Shown one piece after another: positions 52,025 to 63,633 of a stretch of DNA of 64,000 bases (position 1 is its first letter; each line of letters begins with the position of its first letter). Below the pieces are notes generated by a model. The model was not told the DNA's origin. It made no database searches and was given only the letters and a program-made list of their open reading frames with translations. The DNA comes from Clitopilus passeckerianus (lineage: Eukaryota > Basidiomycota > Agaricomycetes > Agaricales > Entolomataceae), in contig CALYLX010000064.1 in NCBI GenBank assembly GCA_944990035.1, positions 124,001-188,000 on the forward strand, given 5' to 3'. Both the position numbers and the translations under genes were made by a program.

Positions 52025-53510
52025 ATGTCGGCGGTTCCCGAACTCTCCAGTTTTGACGACATTGTTCTCGAAATCCTAGGCTTTTGCGACATTCCTACCA
52101 TTCTGGCATTTGCACAGGCTTCTAGGCAACTTTATCGTATCGCAACTGACAGAGCTACGTGGCTCCCGATCATAACCAAAATCAGAAGACGGAATATCGT
52201 ACATCTTCCTCGAGGCTATTTGATAGAAGACATGACGGGATTGGACCTGATAGACGTGGTGAAGACTGTCGTTCACGGCCCAAGCACTTTCTATGCTGCT
52301 GCTACGTGCCCTACCCGATAACAGAAGCTGCTCAACAAGTTGCAGAGGAATAAACTCCCGAAAATCCGCTCCCAGACGATTCTTTCCTCAGCGCAGGACA
52401 AACTAGGCTTCACCAGTCCTTCCTGGGGTAAAAAGCACATCCAGCTGCTTCCCAGTGGAGATTTTCTGCTCTATAATAGAAGGGAATTTGGAGGGTTCAG
52501 ATGCCTCTCTGTAACCCAGGACAAAGTGATTTGGACGTATACTCCCGAACTACGCAGTCTGGTTGACGTTTTCGCTGTCGAGATGCTTGATGGCGGGCAA
52601 TCGGTCAACATCATACTAGGGCTTACCGTTCAGGATGACCAGTACTTTGCTTTATCCTGTCGGAGAAGTTCATCTAATCGCTCGAATTTGAACAGGCATG
52701 TGGAAATCCTCACCCTGGATCTACGCACTGGAACATCCACTCGTATAATTTCCCCCATGATATCACAGACCTGGCATTTCCTCAGCAAGTTCCTTCGACC
52801 TTTTCAGTAATTCTAGGAGATTATGCCTTTATCCGATTTCAGTACTGGCGAGGGACAGGGGATGTGGACGATGTGATCGTGTTCAATCTGCCAGCCCGGA
52901 TGTATACCTCCAGACGCGTATCGCCAGGATTCAAAGAACTTTCAGAACGGGCACAATATGATTGGGCTCTTGTTCCAGGTCATCTCGTTTTGTCGGCTGC
53001 TACATACCCTCATGAAACAGACCTCATCCATATTTGGACACTAGACTCGGTACTTCTGATGATTAGCGGGAGGCTTGCAGATATTCGGACTGCCTGGAGT
53101 ACAACGACCACTCTATTCGACCCAACCGTTTTGCCTCCTCGAAATTCGGGTGGATATAAGTTTTTCTTCTACGACATTGGGCTTTGCTGCATGCCATCTC
53201 CGTTCAGAGATGATGTGTGAGGATGTGGCACGTTTCAACGCTGTGGGGAAGGATGTATCCCGCTGATTCTAAGTCAGCGATTCATCGGTACGAGTTGTCA
53301 TTCAACCCGTCTGGGCGGATCTCCATTCAAAGAATGTCAGCCCTTGTGAAGAAAGGCCAATGTGCTGCCGATGCCAGTCGATCAATGGGTTACACTTTCT
53401 CGGGCTTTACTGGAGCATTTCATGATAAACAAGTCGTTATTCACTCCCTAGGCTTGTCTGATAGTATTGCATTCTCTCTCCCTTTCACGAACCTACAGTG
53501 GCGGGTGTAA
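52025..53510 (+). pseudogene. F-box protein gene, decayed
   Basis: First of two related F-box genes. The N-terminus has 'SSFDDIVLEILGFCDIPTILAFAQASRQLY', an F-box, followed by 'ATWLPIITKIRRRN'. An in-frame TAA occurs at 52319-52321. A frame change in or near a C-run around 52755 separates 'LDLRTGTSTRII' from 'HDITDLAFPQQVPSTF'. Another occurs around 53215, 'RDDV*' before 'RMWHVSTLWGRM'. A plausible intron (donor near 52639, acceptor TTGAACAG near 52696) matches one in the neighbour. Several lesions over 1.5 kb mean it is probably non-functional. The region after the F-box looks like beta-strand repeats ending in 'HRYELSFNPSGRISIQR'. Confidence 0.6.
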
Positions 53511-54076
53511 TATCTCCTAAAACTGGCGCAATCACGTTTCTGCATCGATCTAGCATCAGAATTGTTTATTATGAGTAGGTTCAGAAATGTACTAGACACA
53601 CGCTTCAAGGTTTTCATAACGCGCGGGTGAATTCCATGTAATTGAAACCCTACCGTTACTTGTACACAGTGGATTCAACCAATATAGTTCCAGCTTATTT
53701 CTAGGAAGCAATGACCCTAAGTACCAGCATTTACGAACACGGACATTCGATAAGTATTCCTCAGGTTGTGAGATATTGGGGACCTCAACAGGACCAAATT
53801 AGAATATCCTAGTGCGTTTATTTTGCCCTGTTGTGCCACGAGCGAAATTAGCCAGAATAATGATTACTATACCTTCTTCCACGCACACACTCCCATCCCA
53901 AGTTGAAGGAAAACCCCTAGCCTACACTGCCCGAGCCCTCCACAGAAGGGTAAACCAGGAGAAGGGTATACCAATAATCTCACATACCTCTCAATGCCGC
54001 ATTCACGCCTCCCTCAGGCCTAATCAGCGTCTCTCAAACCATCTCAAGGTTTAGAAGGAGCAAGAGCAAAGAATTC
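53511..54076. other. intergenic, no gene seen
   Basis: No supported coding. The last ~60 bp ('CTCTCAAACCATCTCAAGGTT') resembles the sequence just upstream of the first F-box copy (near 51990), consistent with tandem duplication. Confidence 0.45.
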
Positions 54077-55557
54077 ATGGCAGCGGTTCTCAAACTCTTC
54101 AGCTTCGACGATATCATCTTGGAAATTCTAGGCTTTTGCGATATCCCTACTATCCTGGCGTTTGGACAGATTTCTAGGCATCTTTACTTCCTCTCCACCA
54201 ACAGAGCCACATGGCTCCCCATCGTCAACAACCTGAGGAGACGAAGCATAGTAGATCTCTCTCAAGGTTATCTATCCGAAGATATGACCGGGCTGGACAT
54301 TATGCGCCTGGTGAAGAGGGTTATTCGTGGACCAGACACATTTCATCCCCCTCAGACAATAGTACACCCACGATCGACACGGTTGCAGCGACTCCTCGAT
54401 GATCTGAAGGGTAGAACTACAAAAGTTGAACCGAAGATTCGATCCCAGATCTTTCTCGCCTCTAGTCAGGGTCAACCGGATTCCTTAAGCCCTTATTGGG
54501 ATGCAAAGGGCATTCAACTACTCCCTAGTGGGAAATATGTGCTCTGCAATACAAGGGATCCCGGAAGGTTTGAATGTCGGTCTGTAAACAGTGATGAAGT
54601 AGTTTGGACGTATGCTCCCAGGCCACCTGGTGCTTCTGTTGAAGTTTTCGCCGCCGATATGCTTGATAATGGGCAACAGGTCAACATTATTCTGGGTCTC
54701 GGGTTTCAGGATGAGAAGTACAGGTTCATTCTCTCAATGAGTGAAATTCCAACTAATTCCAAAACAGATATGTGGAAATACTCACCCTGAATCTACCCGC
54801 TGGCTTCTCCGACTGTATAATTTCTTCCAGAATATCTCCCACCTGGCAGTCGTCCAGCAAGCTGAAACGACCCTGCATCCTTGGAGATTATGCGTTTATC
54901 CAATTAGAACGTTTCCCAGGTGTGGATCAAATGTTCATATTCCAGCTTTCTACGACAAAATTTGTTGGCAGATCGATATCACTAGAATTCGAAGACTACA
55001 CACATCGGACTCTCTATGCATATGATTGGGCACTGGTTCCAGGTCATCTCATTTTCTCAGCCGCCTCCCCTACTATTGGACTACCCCATCCTATTCATAT
55101 CTGGACAATCGAGTCTATTTGGACGAGTCGCAAGCTTCTAAGTGATATTCCGACTGTCTGGAGTACCACAAGCAGTCAGCCATTCGATCCGAATACATTC
55201 CCTATTCAGTATCAGGAGGATAACCACCATATGATTGGGCTTTATTGCATGCCGTCCCCTCTCATAAATGATGCATGGAGGCTATGGCTTATTACGACAC
55301 ACCCCGATGTGGGTAGACCTGCTCTGGTTAGTTATCGATACGAGTTATTATTCAGCCCATCTGGACAGATTTCTATTGGACGAGCGGAGCGTTTTGTGAA
55401 GAGGGGGTACTGTCCCAATCCCCGTCGCTTGATAGGTTGTACATTTTCAGGATTCGGTGGTTACTTGGAAGATAGTCAGGTTGATATTCTGTCTTTAAAC
55501 TCAGGCTCCAGGAAAACTGTATGTGCCTTCCCTTCCAAGAACCCACAGACGTTGTAG
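54077..55557 (+). CDS. F-box protein, paralogue of the preceding gene
   Basis: Second F-box gene of the pair. 'MAAVLKLFSFDDIILEILGFCDIPTILAFGQISRHLY' is the F-box. The frame is open to about 54720. An intron of 44 nt (GTTCAT...AAAACAG, acceptor near 54767) joins 'QDEKY' to 'RYVEILTLNLPAG', and the frame then continues to 55557. The body has WD-like or propeller-like text ('WDAKGIQLLPSGKYVL', 'YDWALVPGHLIFSAAS') rather than LRRs. The segment around 54810-54890 may be frame-shifted: the alternative frame 'NISHLAVVQQAETT' matches the paralogue better. It is probably about 480 aa if intact. SCF adaptor role inferred; target unknown. Confidence 0.55.
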
Positions 55558-55970
55558 CAATATCTCCATACAGCGGTGCAATTCTGTTTTCACATTTATC
55601 TTGTATCCGGATTGTTTATTACGATTAGATTGATATGTTTGCCATCGACATCAGCTTTGAATCTCACGATGGGAGATTCCGACAGTTGGTACAGTCCCAT
55701 ATAATCCACCAATGTTCAAAGTAAACCACATATAAGCCAATCAAGAGCGGATTTAGGAAATGGGATATCATCTTGCAGACTGTCATCCCTGTATGGACAT
55801 TCAGGCCGTCCCGGTTCGTCAAGGCTCATGTATATTTCACGGGCCAAAGTTCTATCCTCCTGGCTGGCGCCAGAAAATGCAGCGTACTGGGGCCGGGCTA
55901 GATTGGGCAGACGCTTAAGGCGTCAAAGCAAAACACAGAACGTCTGGTGAGCGTCCGACTCGCTCGAGTA

Positions 55971-56704
55971 CTGATGTGGATCATGTAACGGGTCACGCAC
56001 CCCAACGGGTCATTCGACTTTTCCTCAACAACCATGGCACATACGCCCTTGATTTTAACTGTATTCTGGAGCTGAAATACGAGGGTATAAGATGCGGTCA
56101 AAATGTGGCCGCATGGTAAGCCCACGGTGCTTGAATTTGGGCGGGTCAAAGTGACCCAATGGATTTGGAGCTTCCTGTTCGACAAATTGGGCGCACTCTG
56201 AGATGTGTACCCATCTGGAGCCAAGATACGTCGCCCAAAACATGACCTGGACATATGTAATGCTAATGCTACCCTAATTAGCCATGCCTTGCAAGCAATC
56301 GGCGACCAGTACAAGATTTCGTCGCTCAGAATCACTTTTTCACCATATACGGGCCAATCCAAGCCACCCGGGCTACTCTTTTCGTCAGGTAACTCTGGTT
56401 ATTGCATCCTCATATATCATCTTACTTTATCATACAACACTTCCCACTATAAAAATTCATGTTTTATGCTGGTTTTCATGGGTGAAATACGGGTGACCCG
56501 TTACCCTACCTTTGCCAGTTTGGCACTCTCGCACGCGAATTATTTTTGTGATTTTTTCAAACCATTTCTTGCGTACAATTGCTTTACTCCAAGGTAGCCA
56601 AGATGATACGGCACCGTCGTAAAAGTTTCTGAGCAGCCATAATGAGTTTTCGTCGTGCTACCAAAGATCTGGTGGAGAGTGACCCGTTACGTGATCTAAT
56701 ACAG
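55971..56704. mobile_element. 734-bp inverted-repeat element
   Basis: The left end reads CTGATGTGGATCATGTAACG and the right end, inverted, CTGTATTAGATCACGTAACG. Both continue with GGTCAC, so 26 bp of terminal repeat match apart from a few positions near the tip. TA dinucleotides flank both ends (55969-55970, 56705-56706), as for a Tc1/mariner-type target site. Many GGGTCA/TGACCC motifs occur inside. No transposase frame is visible, so it is likely non-autonomous. It lies 40 bp upstream of a tRNA-Glu gene. Confidence 0.55.
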
Positions 56705-56744
56705 TACTGAACAAACATCATGGTCCCGAACACAATTCTTGCAG

Positions 56745-56816
56745 TCGGGTATGGTGTAACGGCTAACATTGCCGCCTCTCACGCGGCAGCTCGGGGTTCG
56801 ATTCCCCGTACCCGAG
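56745..56816 (+). tRNA. tRNA-Glu (CUC)
   Basis: A 72-nt cloverleaf nearly identical to that at 27704-27775. The acceptor stem is TCGGGTA/TACCCGA (one compensated pair differs), with anticodon CTC. Terminator TTTTT at 56821-56825. Confidence 0.95.
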
Positions 56817-56932
56817 AACCTTTTTGGTGATTTGCATGACATTACGCAAACAAAACCCAAACAAGCGAGGTCTGTCACTCTAACTCCATCGAAGATCTTG
56901 TTTTTTGTGTTTGAGTCTCTCATTCTTCGACG

Positions 56933-59208
56933 ATGGGGAACACGAACTCGACGACGAACAACCCTCCTCAACAAAGCTCACGGAGACCAGGAGACAAACC
57001 CTCGCCGTCCCCGAACAAAACCACAGACCCGTCGTTGCGGCAGAAGAAGAGATCCCTTGAACTACCAGACCTCACCCCAGCCTCGACGAGCTATTCATCG
57101 CGTGGCAGACAGTCGCAGCAATCCACAGGCGCGCGGCCAATTGGAATAAACGCAAATCCCACGAAATCAGCCAACATCCCAATACCTCGTGGTCCTGATC
57201 ACAATGCACTAAACATCCCAGGTGAAGCGGGACGCATCCGGGCTCCTATCACATTGCCTTCAGAGGTTGATGTCACGACTCTGAGAGAGACGCGGCGTGA
57301 GGAGAACAGTACTCATCGGCCATTTCCTCCAAATAGAGACCCTGCTCGCGAGAGCGATAGGGACAGAGAGAGGGATATAGACAGTCGTGGCCGACATGGT
57401 CATGGATCTCGGAAGCATAGGGATAAAGATCGAGACAGCTATAAGCAGAGGGAGAGGGAAGACCAGTACAGGAATGAGCAGCGGATCCAAAACTACTATT
57501 ATCAGTCGGAATCACAAGCTTCTGCTGCTCAGGCAACGCCCCGACAAACGGCTTTCGTACCACAAATCGTGCACTCGTCCATTCCTATTCTTTTGGGCAC
57601 CAGACGTACAGAAGATTCTGAAGGACTTCTTCCGCCCAGCGACAGTGATGGCCAGTATGAGCTCAGGGATATGAAGATCACATGGAGAGGCGGCGGAAAG
57701 GCCGTGTTTCTAGCAAGAGCAGGCGACGATGATTGGAAGGGCAGGCTCGAGATGATTCCAGAGTGCGTATCCTTGTTTCTTGGCTTTATATACAATTATG
57801 ACTCGATTTATTGACCCTCTCTCCCAGATCACCCGGTTCGAGCGTATTCCACGCCACCGTCTCTCTCGCACCAGGAACTCACCATATCCGATTCCTTATC
57901 GACGACCAATGGCGAGTTGCGGATGACTATCCCACTGCCGTCGACGATCAAGGTTCTCTAGCAAACTATGTTGCTGTCCCGATCCACTATACAAGCACAC
58001 CAATTGCTACTACGACAAACAACGTTCCCCACAGCTCCACGTCTCCAATAACCTCACCTACCAACACGATCAAACCATCCCCACCTCACATCAACCTCCC
58101 ACCACATCCCCTCCAACATCCGCCTAGGAGACTGCAACCTGGCCAATCCTTCTGGAGCGCAGCAAGCTCAAATGACGATGGCACCGACGAGGCAGACACA
58201 CACACTCATTCCCCTCACGCAGAACGACAAACGCCACAACAACGCGCAGCCGCAGCAGCGGCTGCTATCCAGAGAGAAAACTGGACCTCCGTGATCCCTA
58301 CCGAACTCGTCGAGGCTGCTCGGCTGGAGGAAGAATATCTCGATGCTACGAGCAACCCTGACGGATATCACCAACACTCGCATGGGGGCAGGATGCAGAC
58401 GCATACTTCTGGGTTCATCCCCGTTCCTCAAATTCCGCAGCCTCCGGCACTGCCAAGGCATCTGGATAAACTCATCTTGAACACTAGGGGATTGACTGCT
58501 GGTGGTGGACACCAGAACAGCTCGACGAGCTTGGGTAGTGCTGCTGGGCGAGGTGATCCTGCGGGGTCGAGTAGTGGCAGAAGCCGAGGCGAGCGAAGCA
58601 CTAGCGTTGGTGCTGGGCAAGGTTCTACTGGACGAGAGAAGCGATCTGGTCGAGCGGATCGGGAAGGGAGAGAGGAAGGCCGAGAAAAGGAGAGGGGAGG
58701 CAGAGAAAGGAGGGGACGAGACAGGGAGCGTCAGTGGCCTGCTGCACCTCCTCCAAGCGAGGCTGATACTTCCATTGAAGTCACTGGTCCCGAAGATTCC
58801 AAACCTGCGAACTGCGGAGGGGTGTCAAACAGCGAAAGCACGGAAAGCAACGCTTCTGGGAGCAGCACTAGCACTGCTGGCACAACTGGCACAACTGCAA
58901 CTACCTCGACTGTCACTCCTGAAGGCAGCGCACCCCCGACACCGGTTATACCGTCCTCATCTTCTGCACCGACTTCGCGGCCTTTGATACTAGGCCCTGA
59001 TCAACCTACGTCCACGGTTGGAGGCAAGACGATCGCGAATGTACCAAATCCGACCCTCACTGATGACGGGAGTGTGTTACCTGTGCCGAGTCATGCTGTT
59101 CTCCAACATTTGAGCACGAGCAGTATCAGGAATGGGGTGCTTGCTGTGTCGAGCACGACGAGGTACAAGAGCAAGTACTTGACCAGCATTTACTATAAGC
59201 CAATCTAG
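56933..59208 (+). CDS. GAL83: AMPK/SNF1 beta subunit (GAL83/SIP2 type)
   Basis: Scaffold subunit of the Snf1/AMPK kinase, which senses energy and glucose status. Two exons, 56933-57762 and 57828-59208, give 736 aa, longer than yeast Gal83. The start 'MGNTNST' is an N-myristoylation context. Residues about 200-320 carry the CBM48 glycogen-binding domain, 'MKITWRGGGKAVFLARAGDDDWKG' and 'APGTHHIRFLIDDQWRVADDYPTA'. The C-terminal ASC domain is split: 'ENWTSVIPTELVEAARLEEEYL', 'PPALPRHLDKLILN', then after a Ser/Arg/Glu-rich insert of ~190 residues 'VLPVPSHAVLQHLSTSSIRNGVL' and 'STTRYKSKYLTSIYYKPI'. The insert is the part found again in the decayed copy at 61683-61983. Confidence 0.92.
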
Positions 59209-59643
59209 GCGGGTGTTGGGATGTTGAAGCGAGGGGAGAGAAGAGGGAAGGAGAAGTTGCTGGATAGCTTTGCTTCGCAGATTTACTAACTGCAAAATAC
59301 TGATCTATATTATCTGGTCTGGAATCCCAGACGTATACATGTAGTCACTTTACTGTAACTATCACCATTGCTTATGTTCTCATCTCCCCGTTTGTTTTAT
59401 AGATCATTCAGTACAAACTGAATACATACAAGATTGAACTCTTATATGATCCACATGGCGTGCTCTGTATACTGGAAACATGGAATTCTGATTTATGTCA
59501 ATGTCAAGAAGATGTAAGCACTCGTGATCAGTGATTCATTGAACAACAGGCCAGGTATTTTCGGCCCGACATCTTCTCTGACTCAAATATGATGGAAATT
59601 ATAAGCGCCACCGTCTGGCAACCCCAGAGTTCTTTCATTCTTC
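59209..59643. other. intergenic; 5' region of the MFS gene
   Basis: No gene is seen. The last 50 bp, from 'ATGGAAATTATAAGCGCCAC' (59591), are repeated almost exactly at 62443, upstream of the truncated MFS copy. Confidence 0.5.
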
Positions 59644-61450
59644 ATGTCGGCCGCCCAGCAGGATGTTGAAAACGACAATGGCTCCAGGGAGACGTTAGTG
59701 GAGGATGGTGCAGCAGGTTCATGTCAAGAAACGCCACCCGCTCAGCCTCCGACGCCTTTACCGAGGTTCCAGCTCTTTCTCGTTTACCTCATCCAATTCG
59801 CGGAACCTATCACTGCGACCGTTATCTACCCTTTCGTGAACCAATTCGTGAGGGATACAGGGATTACCGCAGGAGATGAAGCCAAGACGGGGTATTATGC
59901 AGGGATCGTCGTGTGTATAGTCAACTTTTGCTACTCGAATGTTGCTCACCATGGGTTTTCCCTTTTCCTAGGGTTCGGTGTTCTTCCTGGCAGAAGCTGT
60001 GACCGTTTTTCACTGGGGTCAAATGTCTGATAGAATTGGAAGAAGGCCTGTTATGCTACTTGGGCCAATTGGACTGGCAGTGGCCATGTTTTGTTTCGGC
60101 TTGTCAACGACATTTTGGGCATTGGTGGCTTCACGGAGTTTGCAGGGCGTCTTTAATGGCGTGCTAGGTCAGGAGAATCTGTTTATACAACTGGATTTAC
60201 ACTAATCCCTGACATCTGCAGGCGTTTCAAAGACTATTATTGCAGAGGTGCGCCTCCCTTACGAGATCACAAGATACACAGCTGAAAATATCCCGCTTTT
60301 AGCTAACGGACCCTACAAATATCGGAGATGCATTTGCTTTTATGCCTGTTGTATGGTCGATTGGTTTCACGATCGGGTATGCACGTTTCAGCATCATACC
60401 CCATGATACCGCCTGAACCAGCTTCCGAAGACCCTCCGTTGGCGGCTTCCTTGCAAAACCCGCAACACGTTGGCCCCTGTTTGAAAATGCACTTTTCATC
60501 GAGCACCCATATTTCCTTCCTTGTGCTGCTGCAGGCGCACTTGCTGCCATTACCGCTATCCTCGGATTCTTTGGCCTCCACGAAACCTTACCGTCTGCTA
60601 TACGAAAGCAGAAACGTGCACAAAACTCCACGAATGGAGGCAGCGAGACCACTTCACTACTTGGTAACTCAGAGACCAGTACGAGATACGACTCTACCGA
60701 GGATCAAGAACGACACGAAGGCCCTGTACCTTTAGAGGAAGAACCTATACCATTCTGGGATCTCCTCACCCCACAAGTCCTGATCACTCTTTTCGTCTAC
60801 GTCTTCCAAGCCTTCAACACCATGGCCGCCATGGTACTTCAACCGCTCATCTATTCTACCTCCATTCATCTCGGCGGCCTAGGTTTCAGCGCCTACGATA
60901 TCGGCCTCGTCCTCACTACCTTCGGATTCGTCAACGCCGTCTTTCAACTTGGTTTCATGGGGAACTTGATGAGGAGATACGGAGCACGAAGTCTACAGAT
61001 TTCAAATCACATAGCAACGTTGCTGCATATGATGTTGTATCCTATGCTTATAACGACTGTGCAGAGGGCGGGAAAGGTCGACGAGGTTGCTTGGGCAATT
61101 ATTCTTATTCAGCATCTTCTCAGGTTGACCAATGGCTTGGGTTGGGGTATGTCTTGTCTCCAATTTCCCAAAGTGAATTTTGACCTGATTGAGTTCCAGG
61201 TTCAATACAAGTTCTTGTTGTGAACAGCGCACCTTCCCGTGCTGCTCTGGGTGCCACTAATGGCTTAGCACAAGCTGTTGCGTGCGCTACGCGAGCTATA
61301 GCACCTACCGTCGCGTCTTCATTGTTCTCTTTCTCAATCGAGAAACGGTACATGGATGGGAATCTGGTTTATTTCATACTTACGGTCATTGGGTTTGCTG
61401 GCGTTTGGACGTCTTTTTGGCTTCCACGGCCTGTGAGCAATCAAAAGTAA
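59644..61450 (+). CDS. MFS transporter (DHA1/ZIFL-like)
   Basis: Twelve-helix major facilitator transporter of the drug:H+ antiporter/ZIFL-like type. The start is 'MSAAQQDVENDNGS', and helix 1 is 'LFLVYLIQFAEPITATVIYPF'. The intron after 'YYAGIV' leads to 'GSVFFLAEAVTVFHWGQMSDRIGRRPVMLLG', which contains motif A (G-x-x-S-D-R-x-G-R-R). Later parts are 'VVWSIGFTIGPSVGGFLA', 'FLPCAAAGALAAITAILGFFGLHETLP' and a central cytosolic loop with poly-charged text. Last are 'VLVVNSAPSRAALGATNGLAQAVACATRAIAP' and the terminal helix 'LVYFILTVIGFAGVWTSFWLP'. About 520 aa, five or so introns. The substrate is not predictable. A truncated copy follows at 62443. Confidence 0.85.
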
Positions 61451-61518
61451 CTTGCCTGGACAGGACCACTTATAGTCGTTATATCCTTGGCTTACAATCA
61501 TGAATCTTCGAAGAAATT

Positions 61519-61640
61519 CAAATAATCGAATTCTACGTAACCCTTGCATTGGATCGGATGTTAATGTAGGTAAGAAATTTGATCAGGAGAACCAAGAAAT
61601 TGTGTATCAACATTTCAGGAAGATATCCTGGTAGTGTAAA
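61519..61640. repeat. downstream flank repeated at the right edge
   Basis: This stretch, including 'CCTTGCATTGGATCGGATGT', is repeated with scattered changes at about 63711-63835. It marks the outer end of the duplicated block. Confidence 0.7.
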
Positions 61641-61682
61641 AGTAACAATCCATTCAGGGGCAGAAGTCTGGAGAGCGAAACA

Positions 61683-61983
61683 CCAGTGTCGGCGCTGCGT
61701 AAGGTTCTGCTGGACGAGAGAAGCCGATCTGGTCGAGCAGATCGGGAAGGAAGAGACGAAGGCCGAAAAAAAAACGGGGAAGTAGAGCAAGGAAGAAAAG
61801 AGATAGGGACCGTCAGTGGCCTGCTGCACCTCCTGGGGTGTCGAATCGCGAGAGTACGGACCACAGCTGGTACGACCAGCACAATTGAAACGGCGTCGAC
61901 TGTCCCTCCTGAAGCCAGCGCACCCCAACACCGGTTATACCAATCTCATCTTCAGCAACGACGTGGCGGCCTTTGATACTATA
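61683..61983 (+). pseudogene. AMPK beta fragment (duplicated)
   Basis: Diverged copy of 58615-58990 in the AMPK beta gene. Shared stretches include 'GATCTGGTCGAGC', 'GTCAGTGGCCTGCTGCACCT' and 'CACCGGTTATACC'. An internal segment (58755-58865) is missing and the frame is broken. It has neither start nor CBM48, so it is a dead fragment. Confidence 0.8.
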
Positions 61984-62442
61984 CCTACTAGTAACTACTA
62001 CTAGTAAGGAGTGGCAGACTGGCAGTGGGATTTAGCGCCGCCGCCGAGGGTGGCTAAAGTGGCCCTGGGATTTGCTTGAAGCCATCAGTAAGATTTGTCA
62101 AGCCCATCTTCTGGCCATCCCATCAACGCCATGCTCTGCTGCTTTAGACCTCATTCATTTCCACATTTGACGATAACAATTTCCCCCATTACCAATCCCT
62201 TCTGAAGGAAGACTGGGGCATGAATGAGTTACTCAATGAGCTGGACAACGGTGAATTTGGCGACCTCGAATACCCACCTGCATGGTTGGAGGCCTTCGAC
62301 ACTGAGCAGTCTAGCCTGGCTCTGGAAGGGCTCTAGACTTCGTTACCAGAGGCATCAATTCGTATTTTTTTTCGTTTGAACATGATTTTATAATCTATGT
62401 AGCCCTTTCCGGTCCGACACTTTTGATTCTTTTCTTACTCGG
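61984..62442. other. unexplained spacer within the duplicated block
   Basis: Has no counterpart in the intact AMPK-beta/MFS interval. It contains a 38-codon frame from the ATG at 62221, 'MNELLNELDNGEFGDLEYPP' and onward to 62336, an acidic peptide I do not recognise. It may be a remnant of another insertion. Confidence 0.4.
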
Positions 62443-63206
62443 ATGGAAATTATAAGCGCCACCGTCTGGCAACCCCAGAGTTCTTGCATTCTTCATGTTA
62501 CCCGCCCATCAGGATGTGGAAAACGAAAATGGCTCGACACAACCGTTAGTGGAGACTACTGCGAGTTCAGGTCTAGAAACGCCATTCGGTCAGCCTCCAA
62601 CACCTTTACCAGAGTTCCAGCTCTTTCTCGTTTACCTCATCAATTCGCGGAGTCTGTCACTGCTACCGTTATCTACCCGTTCGCGAACCAATTCGTGAGG
62701 GACACAGGAATTACTGGAGGACATGCGGCCAAGACGGGGTATTATGCAGGGATCGTCGTAGGTGTATCCAACTTTGCTGTTTGGTGCTTGGGTTGGGGTG
62801 AGTCCTATCTTCGATTTGCCATAACGAACTTCGGCCTCACTGAGACCCAGGTTCGATGCAAGTTCTTGTTGTGAATAGTGCACCTTCCCGTGCTGCTCTG
62901 GGTGCCACTAATGGCTTAGCACAAGCTGTTGCGTGTGCCGCGCGAGCTGTTGCGCCTACCGTCGCGTCTTCACCGTCCTCTTTCTCAATTGAGAAACAGT
63001 ACACGGATGGGAATTTGGTTTATTTCGTACTAATGACCATTGAAGTTGTCGGTATTTGGACGTCTTTTTGGCTTCCGCGGCCAGGGAGCAACAAAAGTGA
63101 TTTGGGTAATGATGATTCCCAAGGTCAAAGCAGAGATCACCACACGTCGCGCTTCACCTGCATTGTTCACAATACTTTGGCTTCTTTGTTCTCTCGCCAT
63201 GTATAA
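62443..63206 (+). pseudogene. truncated copy of the MFS transporter
   Basis: Copy of 59591-61440 with the middle removed. The 5' flank and first helix are present ('QPPTPLPEFQLFLVYLI'). A one-base deletion (CTCATCAATTCG versus CTCATCCAATTCG) shifts the frame at about 62640. Sequence from the first intron is then fused directly to the last exons ('SAPSRAALGATNGLAQAVAC', 'YFVLMTIEVVGIWTSFWLP'). About 1.2 kb encoding most helices is lost, so it cannot make a transporter. Confidence 0.85.
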
Positions 63207-63345
63207 AGACCTCATGACTTCTCCTGTAGACATCGAACTTTCTCTTCTCACGCTCACGATATCGACTCTATAGATTTCTCTCCCGCCCGCCTCCCTAGAT
63301 ATGGTTTCCTTTTCCTTTAGTCAGTATCTATTCAATGTCTCTCGC

Positions 63346-63633
63346 CAGCCCCTTAGAGTACACTAGATAGAAATCCATTGGCGCAATGACATAGGTATTA
63401 TGAATAGACAAAGTTTCGCACAAACCAATTTCAAGTGAAGTGACTCAAAAAGCAGCATTACAATGACAAGAGTTAGTTGCAGAGATAACAGATCTTTGGA
63501 AGCAAAATTCACAAGAACAGAGTTGCAACTTTGTAGGCCTCTTTATTTGATATCGGTTTGCGCGATTTTTTTCCTATTCGTAATACCTATGCCATTGTGA
63601 CAATGGATTTCTATCTAGTGTGCTAAGGGGCTG
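63346..63633. mobile_element. 288-bp MITE-like inverted-repeat element
   Basis: The left arm begins CAGCCCCTTAG, then ACACTAGATAGAAATCCATT. The right arm is its inverted complement over about 85 bp with scattered differences. There is no coding potential. Flanks share CTCGC (offset by two bases on the right), so the target duplication is not exact. Confidence 0.72.

Noticed and set aside
55898..56362. 154-codon minus-strand frame within the 734-bp element
   Set aside because: No transposase or other motif; it crosses the element boundary.
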